DNA of 60,978 nucleotides from assembly GCF_018130215.1 (NCBI RefSeq), contig NZ_JAFCKQ010000047.1, forward strand, positions 1 through 60,978, read 5' to 3'. The translations under genes and the position numbers were made by a program. Below, in pieces: positions 1 through 8,347 of the stretch (position 1 is its first letter; each line of letters starts with the position of its first letter). The stretch is from Bradyrhizobium jicamae (GTDB lineage Bacteria; Pseudomonadota; Alphaproteobacteria; Rhizobiales; Xanthobacteraceae). Below the pieces are notes generated by a model. That model was not told where the DNA came from. It ran no database searches and saw nothing but the letters and a program-made list of their open reading frames with translations.

Positions 1-332
1 GTGGCAGGTGTCCTCTCGTGAAGCGTGCGCAAGCATCTTTGCGAAAGCGGTGACAAAAAAGCCCAGTCTCACCGGGGAGAGCACGTATAAGCCGTAACCC
101 ATCGCGCAGGGAAAGCCGGATTGCTCCGGTTACACCTGTGGTCCTACCCCCGTGCTTTCTACCTTGCACGGGGCCCATGGGTGCGATCGGCACCCGGCTT
201 TCCCTGCGCCCTCTGCTCACAGAGCGGCGAAACGAGATGCAAAGCTCGGGCAATTCATGTCGCGAGAATGCGAAAGTTCGTTTCCGCGAATCTTCGTCGC
301 TTCAGCGCAAAACTGCTTCGCGAAGCGAGGAG
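1..332. repeat. Structured intergenic repeat of Bradyrhizobium type (3' part)
   Basis: No gene is visible here. Positions 104-119 and 194-209 form a perfect 16-bp inverted repeat. It encloses a second hairpin, 148-155 with 166-173 (CCCCGTGC/GCACGGGG, 10-nt loop). An imperfect third pairing lies between about 134-140 and 174-183, so the whole folds as a multi-branched structure. The first 79 bases parallel the last 79 of the window: both have GTGGCAGGTGTC, a variable stretch, then GGTGACAAAA and GCCCAGTCTC-N-CCGGGGAG. I recognise this as a repeat found in many copies in Bradyrhizobium genomes. Its function is unknown to me and its exact borders cannot be set from one window. Confidence 0.7.
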
Positions 333-1148
333 CTATCGCTGTTGCTGCCGCACCACCCCGCCCGCGTTCATACCACCGTCGATGACAAGCTCGGTCCCGG
401 TGACGTAACGCGACGCGTCCGAGGCCAGATACAGCACGCCATGGGCGATCTCGATCGCCTGGCCGGCGCGGCCGAGCGGCGTGGCGAACCTGGCGCGTTC
501 CTCCGGATCGATCGGCGCGTTCTGGCCGGCGCCGGTCGCACCGGTCGGGATCTTGCCCCAGATCGGCGTGTCGATGATGCCGGGATGCACCGAATTGACA
601 CGGATGCCGTCGCCGACCTGCGCGCACTCCATCGCGATCGACTTGGCAAACAGCCGGACGGCGCCTTTGGTTGCGCTGTAGCCGGAGAGGCTCGCTGCAC
701 CACGCAGGCCGGCCAGCGACGACATCATGATGATCGAGCCGCCGCCATGCTTGCGCATCAGCGGCAGCGAATGCTTCACCGAAAGGAACACGCCGTCGAG
801 ATTGATCGCTGTCTGCCGGCGCCAGTCCGCAAGCGACATCTCGACGATCGAAGGCGCCCCGATGCCGATCCCCGCGTTGGACACCATCACGTCGAGCCGG
901 CCATGGCGTTTGCCGATCTCCGCGATCACCTCGGCCCATCGCTCTTCGCTGGTGACGTCCTGCGGCAGGAAGCTCACGTCGCGTCCGGCCTTCCTGAGAC
1001 GCGCAGCGAGCTCCGGCCCGTTCAGCTCGTCGATGTCGGTCGCAATGACGCTTGCACCTTCCTGCGCGAGCAAGTCCACGATCGCAGCGCCAATGCCCGA
1101 CGCCCCGCCGGTCACCAGCGCGACCTTGCCTTCAACCTGTCCTGTCAT
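333..1148 (-). CDS. SDR family NAD(P)-dependent oxidoreductase
   Basis: This is a classical short-chain dehydrogenase/reductase of 271 residues. The Rossmann motif TGGASGIG is at residues 13-20, the structural NAG at 91-93, catalytic Ser at about 143-144, and the YxxxK pair Tyr157/Lys161 in YSATK. The C-terminus carries the usual VTGTELVIDGG cofactor-domain signature and ends in a short Gln/Arg tail. ATG at 1148 is preferred over the in-frame ATG at 1160 because GGGAG of the ribosome site lies inside the longer version. The substrate cannot be predicted; relatives act on sugars, steroids, cyclohexanols or acyl chains. It lies 18 nt downstream of recJ on the same strand and may be cotranscribed, without an obvious functional link. 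Confidence 0.9.
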   Translation of the reverse strand: MTGQVEGKVALVTGGASGIGAAIVDLLAQEGASVIATDIDELNGPELAARLRKAGRDVSFLPQDVTSEERWAEVIAEIGKRHGRLDVMVSNAGIGIGAPSIVEMSLADWRRQTAINLDGVFLSVKHSLPLMRKHGGGSIIMMSSLAGLRGAASLSGYSATKGAVRLFAKSIAMECAQVGDGIRVNSVHPGIIDTPIWGKIPTGATGAGQNAPIDPEERARFATPLGRAGQAIEIAHGVLYLASDASRYVTGTELVIDGGMNAGGVVRQQQR

Positions 1149-1166
1149 ATCCGCTCCCAACGTTTC

Positions 1167-3008
1167 TCATCGGATCACTGCCGGACCCTGGTCCGGAACC
1201 GCGACGTCGAGCACACGGAATTGCACACGTTCGGTGCCTTGCCAACGGTCGACCGCGAGAGAACCCGCCACGTGCAATTGATGGCCGCGGTGTTGCGTCA
1301 AGGCGCTACCGAGCTTCTGTCCGACCGAGCGGAAAGCGATACCGTTGACGATGGAACCATCGCCCGACTTGAAGCGCAGCCGCAGATGGGCCTGGCCGAC
1401 TTCATCGGCATAGACGAGTTGATGCGACGGCAGCGCAATCACGGGCTCCGGATTGGCGCTGCCGAACGGACCGGCGCGATTGAGGGTTGCGGCAAATTCC
1501 GGCGTCACCGCGCGCGCGGTCACCGCGCCGTCGATGAAGAGCTCGTTCTCGTGCCGAGAATTGGCGACGTCGGCGGCAAGCGCGTTCTCCATGAAGGCGC
1601 GGAATTCGGCAAGCCTCTCCCTGCGCAGCGTCACGCCGGCCGCCATCGCATGCCCCCCGCCCTTCATCAGCAATCCCTCGTGCACGGCCTGCCGCACGGC
1701 CTTGCCGAGATCGACGCCGCCGATCGAACGGCCCGAGCCGGTGCCGATGCCGCCCGGCTCCAGCGCGATCGCAAAGGCGGGGCGCGCGAATTTCTCCTTC
1801 AGCCGTGCCGCCACCAGTCCGACCACGCCGGGATGCCAGCCTTCGGCCGCGGTGACGATCACGGCGCCCTTGTCCTCGAGCCCGAGCGAGGCCAGCGCCT
1901 CGGCTTCGGCCTGCGCCTCGGCGGCCTGCTCGATCAGACGCCGCTCGCTGTTGAGGCGGTCGAGCTCGGCTGCGATCCGCGCAGCCTCCGACACGTCGGC
2001 TTCGAGCAACAGGCGCACGCCGAGGTCGGCGCGCCCGATGCGGCCGCCGGCATTGATGCGTGGCCCGAGCATGAAGCCGAGATGCCAGGCTTCCGGCGGG
2101 CCGCTGAGCCGCGACACATCCATCAGCGCGGTGTGGCCGACATGGTCGCGCCTGCGCATCGCGATCAGGCCCTTGGCGACGAAGGCGCGGTTGAGCCCGA
2201 TCAGGGGTGCGACGTCGGCGACGGTGCCGAGGGCGACGTGATGCAGCATGCCGAGCAAATCCGGCTCCGGCATCTCACCGGTCCAGAAACCCCGCTGGCG
2301 CAGCTCGCGATTGACTGCCACCAGCGTGACCAAAACGAGACCGACAGCTGCGAGATGGCCGAGCCCCGAAAGGTCGTCGGCGCGGTTCGGATTGACCAGC
2401 GCGTCAACCACGGGAAGCTCGTCGCCGGTCTGGTGGTGATCGATCACGACCACGGACATCCCGAGCTTCTTGGCTTCCGCGAGCGGCTCGATGCTGGTGG
2501 TGCCGCAATCGACCGTGACGAGCAGCGTTGCGCCCTTCGCCGCCAGCGCGCGCACGGCCTCGATGTTCGGCCCATAGCCCTCGAACAGCCGGTCGGGGAT
2601 GTGGATCAGCGGATCAAGCCCGCAATGGCGCAAATGCCAGGTCACGAGCGCCGCCGAGGTGGCGCCGTCGACGTCATAGTCGCCGAAGATCGCGACCTGC
2701 TCGCCGCGCTCCGCCGCGGCCGCGATGCGCTTTGCCGCGGTCTCCATATCGGTCACGGTGTGCGGATCGGGCATCAGCTTGCGGATGGTCGGGTCGAGGA
2801 AATCCTGCACGGCATCGATCTCGACGTCGCGTCCTGCCAGCACCCGCGCCAGCATTTCCGGAAGGTTGTAGCGCTGCACGATGGCGAGCGCCCGTGCCGC
2901 GCCGCGCACGTCCAGCCGGTCGCGCCAGAGCTTTCCGGTGAGCGAGCGTGCCACGCCGAGGAACGCCGGCAGCGTCTCGACAGGCAATGCGGATGCGGGA
3001 AGCGTCAT
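1167..3008 (-). CDS. recJ: Single-stranded-DNA-specific exonuclease RecJ
   Basis: RecJ is a 5'-3' exonuclease on single-stranded DNA that works in RecF-pathway recombination, mismatch repair and base-excision repair in the cytoplasm. The protein has 613 residues, close to the usual 570-610. The DHH phosphoesterase core is clear: GDYDVDG at residues 109-115, a VTVDCGTT segment near 165, and the metal-binding DHH at 190-192 in VVVIDHHQTG. The DHHA1 region follows with the glycine-rich GGGHAMAAG motif, then the OB-fold C-terminus. An in-frame ATG at 3029 would add MKRYDSR; ATG 3008 (MTLPASALPVE) fits the family better. It is the first gene of a short minus-strand run with the dehydrogenase downstream. 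Confidence 0.95.
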   Translation of the reverse strand: MTLPASALPVETLPAFLGVARSLTGKLWRDRLDVRGAARALAIVQRYNLPEMLARVLAGRDVEIDAVQDFLDPTIRKLMPDPHTVTDMETAAKRIAAAAERGEQVAIFGDYDVDGATSAALVTWHLRHCGLDPLIHIPDRLFEGYGPNIEAVRALAAKGATLLVTVDCGTTSIEPLAEAKKLGMSVVVIDHHQTGDELPVVDALVNPNRADDLSGLGHLAAVGLVLVTLVAVNRELRQRGFWTGEMPEPDLLGMLHHVALGTVADVAPLIGLNRAFVAKGLIAMRRRDHVGHTALMDVSRLSGPPEAWHLGFMLGPRINAGGRIGRADLGVRLLLEADVSEAARIAAELDRLNSERRLIEQAAEAQAEAEALASLGLEDKGAVIVTAAEGWHPGVVGLVAARLKEKFARPAFAIALEPGGIGTGSGRSIGGVDLGKAVRQAVHEGLLMKGGGHAMAAGVTLRRERLAEFRAFMENALAADVANSRHENELFIDGAVTARAVTPEFAATLNRAGPFGSANPEPVIALPSHQLVYADEVGQAHLRLRFKSGDGSIVNGIAFRSVGQKLGSALTQHRGHQLHVAGSLAVDRWQGTERVQFRVLDVAVPDQGPAVIR

Positions 3009-3047
3009 GCGGGAATCGTAACGCTTCAACGATTCGTGGGCCAGCCT

Positions 3048-3767
3048 CTAGCAGCCCATCCGGGTGGCTATTTCACCGAAATCCTTGGCCACGATGTCCC
3101 ACTCGCCGGTGGCCTCGAAATCGATCTTCTGCAGCGGGCCGTATTCGGCCGGACGCGCGACGAAGGCCGTCTTCAGGCCGTGCTTCTGCGCGTGCTTGAG
3201 GTCGTAATTGTGGGCTGCGACCATCATCACCTGCTCCGGCGGCAGGCAGAGCAGCCTCGCCGCGCCCAGATAGGTCTCCGGATCGGGCTTGTAGTGCTCG
3301 AACAACTCGGCCGACATCACGAGGTCCCAGGGGAGGCCTGCGAACTTCGCCATGTTGGTCAGCAGCGCCACATTGCCGTTCGACAGCGGCGCGATGATGT
3401 ATTTCGTCTTCAGCCGCGCCAGGCCGGCGACGCTGTCAGGCCAGGCGTGGAGGCGATGCCAGCCCCTGGTCAGATGATGCAGGTCGGCCTCGGTCAGCCC
3501 CTTGATCTCGAGCTGCGCGACCAGCTTCTCCAGCGAGCGGCGGTGCAGCACGTCGAGCATGACGTAACCGTTCTGCGGGTTCTTGCGGACCTCGTCCATC
3601 GAGGCGGCATAGACCGCGCGCCAGCCATCGACCAGCGCGGTCCAGTCGGCCTTGATGCCCCGCGTCTCCGACCATTTGGTGAAATCGTTGATCAGGCTGG
3701 TGCGCCAGTCGACGACCGTGCCGAACACATCGAACACCAGCGCCTTGACCTGGGAAATGTCGGACAT
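3048..3767 (-). CDS. Haloacid dehalogenase type II (HAD superfamily)
   Basis: The 239-residue protein belongs to the L-2-haloacid dehalogenase-like branch of the HAD superfamily, cytoplasmic hydrolases that use an Asp nucleophile. Motif I is FDVFGTVVDW with Asp13. Motif II is LSNGN. The motif III lysine is in HYKPDPETY and the motif IV acid lies in the AAHNYDLKHA segment, where the usual Asp-Asp pair is altered as in type II dehalogenases. The start ATG 3767 is preceded by GGAGACGAAC; the open frame continues upstream towards glpX, but that extension has no HAD character and overlaps glpX in another frame. The true substrate may be a 2-haloacid or another small carboxylate. Confidence 0.88.
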   Translation of the reverse strand: MSDISQVKALVFDVFGTVVDWRTSLINDFTKWSETRGIKADWTALVDGWRAVYAASMDEVRKNPQNGYVMLDVLHRRSLEKLVAQLEIKGLTEADLHHLTRGWHRLHAWPDSVAGLARLKTKYIIAPLSNGNVALLTNMAKFAGLPWDLVMSAELFEHYKPDPETYLGAARLLCLPPEQVMMVAAHNYDLKHAQKHGLKTAFVARPAEYGPLQKIDFEATGEWDIVAKDFGEIATRMGC

Positions 3768-3802
3768 GTTCGTCTCCATTATTCTTGTTGTTGTTTGTCC
3801 CG

Positions 3803-3882
3803 CCGTTCCGGAATGGTGCGCGGCACAGACCCTCAGCTGCGCAATTCCGCCGGGTCTGGTTCTTCGGACCATCCCGGAATGA
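3803..3882. repeat. Palindromic intergenic repeat (REP-like)
   Basis: Nested inverted repeats lie between the HAD gene and glpX. The outer arms TTCCGGAATGGT (3806-3817) and ACCATCCCGGAA (3868-3879) pair with one mismatch. The inner arms CAGACCC (3826-3832) and GGGTCTG (3852-3858) pair perfectly. This matches a short palindromic repeat family I associate with Bradyrhizobium chromosomes. It may act as an mRNA-stabilising or terminating hairpin after glpX. Confidence 0.55.
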
Positions 3883-3889
3883 CATCTCG

Positions 3890-4888
3890 TCAATCCAGAT
3901 GGAATTTCTCGAACTGACGATGCTCGGCCTTGATGTAGCGCACCGTGCCGGTCACCGAGCGCATCACGACGGTCTCGGTCTCGATCACGTCCTTCTTGAA
4001 CTTCACCCCCGTCAGCAGCGAGCCGGTGGTGACGCCGGTGGCCGCGAACAGGCAGTCGCCCCTCGCCATGTCCTCGATGCCGTAGATCATCTTCGGATCG
4101 GTGACGCCCATCTTGTGAGCGCGTTCGCGCTTCTCCTCGGTGTCGAGGATCAGGCGGCACTGCATCTGGCCGCCGATGCAGCGCAGCGCGACCGCCGCCA
4201 GCACGCCCTCCGGCGCACCGCCGGTGCCGATATACATGTCGACGCCGGTCTCGTCGGGCTTGGCGCAGTGAATGACGCCGGCGACATCGCCGTCGGTGAT
4301 CAGCTGCACGGCAGCGCCGGTCGAGCGCACGCTGTTGATGATGTCGGCATGGCGCGGGCGATCGAGCACGAGCACGTTGATGGCGGTCGGGTCGACACCC
4401 TTGGCCTTGGCGAGACGGCGGACGTTGTCGGCCGGCGGCGCATCGAGCTCGATGACGTTCTTGGCGTAGCCCGGACCGATTGCGATCTTCTGCATGTAGA
4501 CGTCGGGCGCATGCAGCAGCGTGCCGCCGTCGGCCATCGCCATGGTGGCGATCGAGCCCGGCATGTTCTTGGCGCACAGCGTGGTGCCTTCCAGCGGATC
4601 GACCGCGATGTCGACCTTGGGGCCGGCATTGAGCCCGACCTTCTCACCGATGAACAGCATCGGCGCCTCGTCGCGCTCGCCCTCGCCGATCACGATGGTG
4701 CCTTCGATCGGCAGCTTGTTGAGCTCGCGCCGCATCGCATCCACCGCCGCCTTGTCAGCGGCCTTCTCCTGGCCGTGGCCGCGCAGCCGCGCGGCCGACA
4801 CCGCCGCGCGCTCCGTCACCCGCACGATTTCGAGCGTCAGGATGCGCTCAAGCAGCATCTGCGGCGGAACGGAAATATGGGTCGACAT
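3890..4888 (-). CDS. glpX: Class II fructose-1,6-bisphosphatase GlpX
   Basis: GlpX hydrolyses fructose 1,6-bisphosphate to fructose 6-phosphate in gluconeogenesis and, in autotrophs, the Calvin cycle; some class II enzymes also act on sedoheptulose 1,7-bisphosphate. The 332-residue length is normal. Family signatures are GEGERDEAPMLFIGE, the metal/phosphate motif DPLEGTT, and GTGGAPEGVLAA in the C-terminal half. ATG 4888 has AAGGAG at a good distance; the longer frame to 4933 adds an unrelated stretch. The gene follows hom on the same strand after a gap of 79 nt and precedes the HAD gene across a palindromic repeat. Confidence 0.95.
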   Translation of the reverse strand: MSTHISVPPQMLLERILTLEIVRVTERAAVSAARLRGHGQEKAADKAAVDAMRRELNKLPIEGTIVIGEGERDEAPMLFIGEKVGLNAGPKVDIAVDPLEGTTLCAKNMPGSIATMAMADGGTLLHAPDVYMQKIAIGPGYAKNVIELDAPPADNVRRLAKAKGVDPTAINVLVLDRPRHADIINSVRSTGAAVQLITDGDVAGVIHCAKPDETGVDMYIGTGGAPEGVLAAVALRCIGGQMQCRLILDTEEKRERAHKMGVTDPKMIYGIEDMARGDCLFAATGVTTGSLLTGVKFKKDVIETETVVMRSVTGTVRYIKAEHRQFEKFHLD

Positions 4889-4967
4889 GGCGTACTCCTT
4901 AGTCACACGCGGGCCGGGCTGCCCGCATCGCATCAGTCATCTTGCGCCCGACCGGTTCGGTCGAACA

Positions 4968-6287
4968 CTAGTTTTTCTCGATTCGGATCACCTGCGGCCG
5001 GCCGCTGATGACCTTGTCGCGCTGCACTGCGGCCAGCGCGCGGTACACGGCATCCTCGCTGGTCGCGTAGGTAATCAGAATGACCGGAACCGGTGAAGAT
5101 TTTTTGGCCGAGCCGTTCACATCGACGCCATCCGGATGCCGCTGCACGATCGACTCCAGTGATATCTTCTGTTCCGCGAGGCGGGTGGCGATTGTTGCGG
5201 CAGTGCCTGCAAGATCGCGCGCCATCAGGCGGATATAATAACCACCCTCGTGACGCTCCATCGGCGCCTTGGTGGTGTCGCGCAACCGCTCGACCGGACG
5301 ACCGAACGGCTTGACGCGGATGCCGCGAGCGATGTCGGCGATGTCGGCGACCACGGCGGACGCTGTCGCTGCCCCGCCTGCTCCCGGACCGACCAGCGTG
5401 ATCGGCGGAATGCCTTCGCCATCGATCGCCACCGCATTGGTGACACCCATCACCTGGGCGATCGAGGATGACTTCGGCACCATGGTCGGGTGCACGCGCT
5501 GCTCGATGCCCTTGACGGTGCGCACGGCGACCCCGAGCAGCTTGACGCGATAGCCGAGCTGCTCCGCGGCACGCAGGTCCTCGGGCGTGATCGAGGAGAT
5601 GCCTTCGACATAGACGGCACTTTCCGCGACCTTCGTGCCGAAGGCGAGGCTCGCCAGGATCGCGAGCTTCTGTGCGGTATCGTGGCCGTCGACGTCGAAC
5701 GATGGATCGGCTTCGGCATAGCCGAGGCGCTGGGCGTCCTTCAGGCATTCTTCGAACGACAGCCCCTCCTGCTCCATCCGCGTCAGGATGTAGTTGCAGG
5801 TCCCGTTGAGGATGCCGTAGACGCGATTGACGCTGGTGCCGGCGAGGCCCTCGCGCAGCGTCTTGATGACCGGGATCGCGGCACCGACGGCGGCCTCGAA
5901 ATTCAGCGCGCCGCCGTGCTTCTCGGCTGCGGCGGCAAGACGCAGCCCGTGCCTGGCAATCAGGGCCTTGTTGGCGGTGACGACCGATTTGCCGGCCTTC
6001 AGCGCGGTCTCGATGGCGGTGAATGCGGGGTCGCCGGCGCCGCCCATCAGCTCGACGAAGCAGTCGATGTTGGGGTCTTCGGCCAGCGCCTGCGGGCTCG
6101 CCACCCAGTCGATGCCGCGCAGGTCGAGGCCGCGCTTCTTGGCTTTGGAGCGCGCGGTGACGGCAACGACGCGCACGCCGCGGCCGCTGCGCTCCGACAG
6201 CACCCGGCCTTGCGTTTCAATCAGGCGGACGACATCGGCACCGACGGTACCGAGCCCCGCTATGCCCACTTTCAGCGGTGCGACCAT
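4968..6287 (-). CDS. hom: Homoserine dehydrogenase
   Basis: This enzyme reduces L-aspartate 4-semialdehyde to L-homoserine with NAD(P)H, the branch point to threonine and methionine. The protein has 439 residues in the three-domain monofunctional layout: an N-terminal Rossmann fold with GIAGLGTVG at about residues 8-16, the VVTANKALIA nucleotide-domain segment near 100, a catalytic domain containing GILNGTCNYILT and the EADPSFDVDGHDTAQK signature, and a C-terminal ACT domain (about 355-430) that normally mediates threonine inhibition. The gene starts 21 nt after the aminotransferase stop, so the two form an amino-acid operon. I see no riboswitch or leader in that gap. Confidence 0.95.
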   Translation of the reverse strand: MVAPLKVGIAGLGTVGADVVRLIETQGRVLSERSGRGVRVVAVTARSKAKKRGLDLRGIDWVASPQALAEDPNIDCFVELMGGAGDPAFTAIETALKAGKSVVTANKALIARHGLRLAAAAEKHGGALNFEAAVGAAIPVIKTLREGLAGTSVNRVYGILNGTCNYILTRMEQEGLSFEECLKDAQRLGYAEADPSFDVDGHDTAQKLAILASLAFGTKVAESAVYVEGISSITPEDLRAAEQLGYRVKLLGVAVRTVKGIEQRVHPTMVPKSSSIAQVMGVTNAVAIDGEGIPPITLVGPGAGGAATASAVVADIADIARGIRVKPFGRPVERLRDTTKAPMERHEGGYYIRLMARDLAGTAATIATRLAEQKISLESIVQRHPDGVDVNGSAKKSSPVPVILITYATSEDAVYRALAAVQRDKVISGRPQVIRIEKN

Positions 6288-6308
6288 GAGATCAGGAACC
6301 TGGAAGGA

Positions 6309-7529
6309 TTAGCGTCGGTTGGCGAGAGGAACGACGTTGTGCAACGTTTCGATGCCGCTTTCAAGGAAGCGGCGCACGCCGCGCGCGGCTTGCCGGATCC
6401 GCTGCTCGTTCTCGACCATCGCGATCCGGACATAGCCCTCACCATGCTCGCCGAAGGCGACGCCGGGCGACACCACGACACCGGACTTCTCCACCAGAAG
6501 GGTTGCGAACTGCATGCTGCCTACGGTTTCGAATGCCTTCGGCAGCGGCGCCCAGGCGAACATCGAGGCCTGCGGCGGCGGAACGTCCCAGCCGGCACGA
6601 CCGAACGACTCGACCAGCGCATCGCGGCGCTTGCGATAGGTGTCGCGCATGTCGCGGATGCAATCGTCGGGGCCGTTGAGCGCGGCCGTCGCAGCCACCT
6701 GGATCGGCGTGAAGGCGCCGTAGTCGAGGTAGGATTTGACCCGCGCGAGAGCTGCGATGATGCGCTCATTGCCGACCGCAAAGCCCATGCGCCAGCCGGC
6801 CATCGAGAACGTTTTCGACATCGAGGTGAACTCGACGGTGACGTCGATCGCACCCGGCACCTGCAGCACCGAAGGCGGCGGGCTTTTCTCGTCGAAATAG
6901 ACCTCGGCATACGCGAGATCTGACAGGATGAAGATGTCGTGCTTCTTGGCGAAGGCGACGAGATCCTTGTAGAAATCGAGGTCGGCGACATAGGCCGTCG
7001 GATTCGACGGATAGCAGACGATCAGCGCGATCGGCTTCGGAATCGAATGCACGATCGCCCGCTCGACCGCCTCGAAGAACTGGGGCGTCGGCTCCGAGGG
7101 CACCGAGCGGATAACGCCACCCGCCATCAGGAAGCCGAAGGCGTGAATTGGATAGCTGGGGTTGGGACACAGCACAACGTCGCCAGGCGCGGTAATCGCC
7201 TGCGCAACGTTGGCAAACCCCTCCTTGGAGCCGAGGGTCGCAACAACCTGGGTGTCCGGATTGAGCTTGACGCCAAATCGGCGCGCGTAATAGGCGGCCT
7301 GGGCCTTGCGAAGGCCGTTGATGCCGCGCGAGGCCGAATAGCGGTCGGTCCGCGGCTTGCCGAGGGTTTCCTTGAGCTTCTCGATCACGTGGGCCGGGGT
7401 CGGCAGATCCGGGTTGCCCATGCCCATGTCGATGATATCGGCCCCGGCATTCCGCGCGGCCGCCTTGGCCTGATTGACCTTCTCGAAGACGTAAGGCGGC
7501 AGACGGCGAATGCGATAAAAATCTTCCAT
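6309..7529 (-). CDS. PLP-dependent class I/II aminotransferase (AlaC/DapL-like)
   Basis: This 406-residue fold-type I aminotransferase carries the PLP-lysine motif SMSKTFSMAGWRMGF, the Asn and Asp/Tyr cofactor contacts in YPSNPTAYVAD and ILSDLAYAEVYFD, and the N-terminal MGMGNPDLPTP substrate loop. It most resembles glutamate-pyruvate aminotransferase AlaC and proteins often labelled LL-diaminopimelate aminotransferase. Position directly before hom, with a 21-nt gap, supports a role in alanine or aspartate-family metabolism. ATG 7529 is preceded by AAGGG. Substrate specificity cannot be fixed from sequence alone. Confidence 0.88.
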   Translation of the reverse strand: MEDFYRIRRLPPYVFEKVNQAKAAARNAGADIIDMGMGNPDLPTPAHVIEKLKETLGKPRTDRYSASRGINGLRKAQAAYYARRFGVKLNPDTQVVATLGSKEGFANVAQAITAPGDVVLCPNPSYPIHAFGFLMAGGVIRSVPSEPTPQFFEAVERAIVHSIPKPIALIVCYPSNPTAYVADLDFYKDLVAFAKKHDIFILSDLAYAEVYFDEKSPPPSVLQVPGAIDVTVEFTSMSKTFSMAGWRMGFAVGNERIIAALARVKSYLDYGAFTPIQVAATAALNGPDDCIRDMRDTYRKRRDALVESFGRAGWDVPPPQASMFAWAPLPKAFETVGSMQFATLLVEKSGVVVSPGVAFGEHGEGYVRIAMVENEQRIRQAARGVRRFLESGIETLHNVVPLANRR

Positions 7530-7745
7530 GGGACCCTTGCTCCGACAACCGGCACACCAGAATCGACGCCCCTTGCCAGGTCTCGAAGCCGGGAAAAGGC
7601 TCCATCAAGAAGTCGCACTTAAATCAATGACTTAGGGCGAATTCAGGCGCACGAGGCGGGGGCTGCGACCGGATCTGCGGTTGAATTGGGTTTCTTTTAG
7701 CACGGACGCCCGGCTGCGCCAGCGCTGATCGGCTCCGTCGTGGGG

Positions 7746-8042
7746 CTACCGGCCGGCGCCGATATTCGCACCGGCCACATCGCTTGCGGCAGCCGCATTC
7801 TGGGCCGCGGCGGTCTCCTGGCGTTCCCGGGCCGCCTTCAGTTCGCCCTCGAGCTTGGCCTGCTCGGAGGGCGGCATCGCCTGCTCACTGCGATCGGGAG
7901 GCAGATCGTGGACCGGCAGGTACCCGCTTGCTTCCTTTGGCCGGCTAGCGTCGCTCGAACCCAGATCCGCAATCGAACTCGCGCAGCCGCTCAGCGCCAT
8001 CATCGACGCGAGCAGGACTGCGGCCGCAAGACCCCTCTTCAT
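7746..8042 (-). CDS. Small lipoprotein of unknown function
   Basis: I do not recognise this 98-residue protein. It begins MKRGLAAAVLLASMMALSGC, a signal peptide with lipobox LSGC, so it is probably exported, lipidated at Cys and membrane-anchored. The mature part is Ser/Glu/Ala-rich, with a C-terminal stretch (EQAKLEGELKAARERQ) that could form a short coiled coil. The start is uncertain: ATG 8042 gives the cleanest signal peptide, while in-frame ATG 8057 or 8090 would add a hydrophilic N-terminus. It converges on nothing and is divergent from phaC. Confidence 0.7.
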   Translation of the reverse strand: MKRGLAAAVLLASMMALSGCASSIADLGSSDASRPKEASGYLPVHDLPPDRSEQAMPPSEQAKLEGELKAARERQETAAAQNAAAASDVAGANIGAGR

Positions 8043-8249
8043 CCGATCAATCGGCATCTGCCGACATGTCCCCAACAAGCTCGCGCGCAAGCCGCACTCG
8101 CCGACACGGGTCGCACTGGTACGAGCCTTGCAGCATCCCGCTGCGTCAATTCCTGCTTCAGCCGTTCAAACCATTGTCGCCCGAAACGATTAAAGCCGGA
8201 CCAGCTAATGCGAGCCCTGAGGCTTCAATATGTCAGAACTAGAGCTTCT

Positions 8250-8266
8250 TTGTCGCAGTGCAACAA
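8250..8266. promoter_or_regulatory. Palindromic operator candidate upstream of phaC
   Basis: TTGTCGCAGTGCAACAA reads as TTGT-N-GCA-N-TGC-N-ACAA, a symmetrical 17-mer in which every fixed position is paired. It lies 82 bp before the phaC start. TGC/GCA-rich palindromes are bound by the PHB-responsive repressor PhaR (AniA) in other alphaproteobacteria, so a PhaR site is a reasonable inference. The remaining 305-bp region 8043-8347 shows no other clear signal to me. Confidence 0.4.
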
Positions 8267-8347
8267 CCAGAAACATCGGATTTTGACGGATTGTCGGTAC
8301 CGCACCGCGCGATGACGCCCCCAAAACGAAGCGATAATGTCCTTGAG

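Noticed and set aside
138..3917. Plus-strand open frame of 1259 codons
   Set aside because: It is antisense to the dehydrogenase, recJ and HAD genes. The His/Arg/Asp-rich translation is what GC-rich genes give in the opposite frame, and no family motif is visible.
3768..4577. N-terminal extension of the HAD frame into glpX
   Set aside because: The added residues are a shifted reading of glpX and the palindromic repeat; ATG 3767 has a good ribosome site and starts the conserved domain.
4889..4967. Riboswitch or attenuator between hom and glpX
   Set aside because: The 79-bp gap shows no long stem, leader ORF or known aptamer core.
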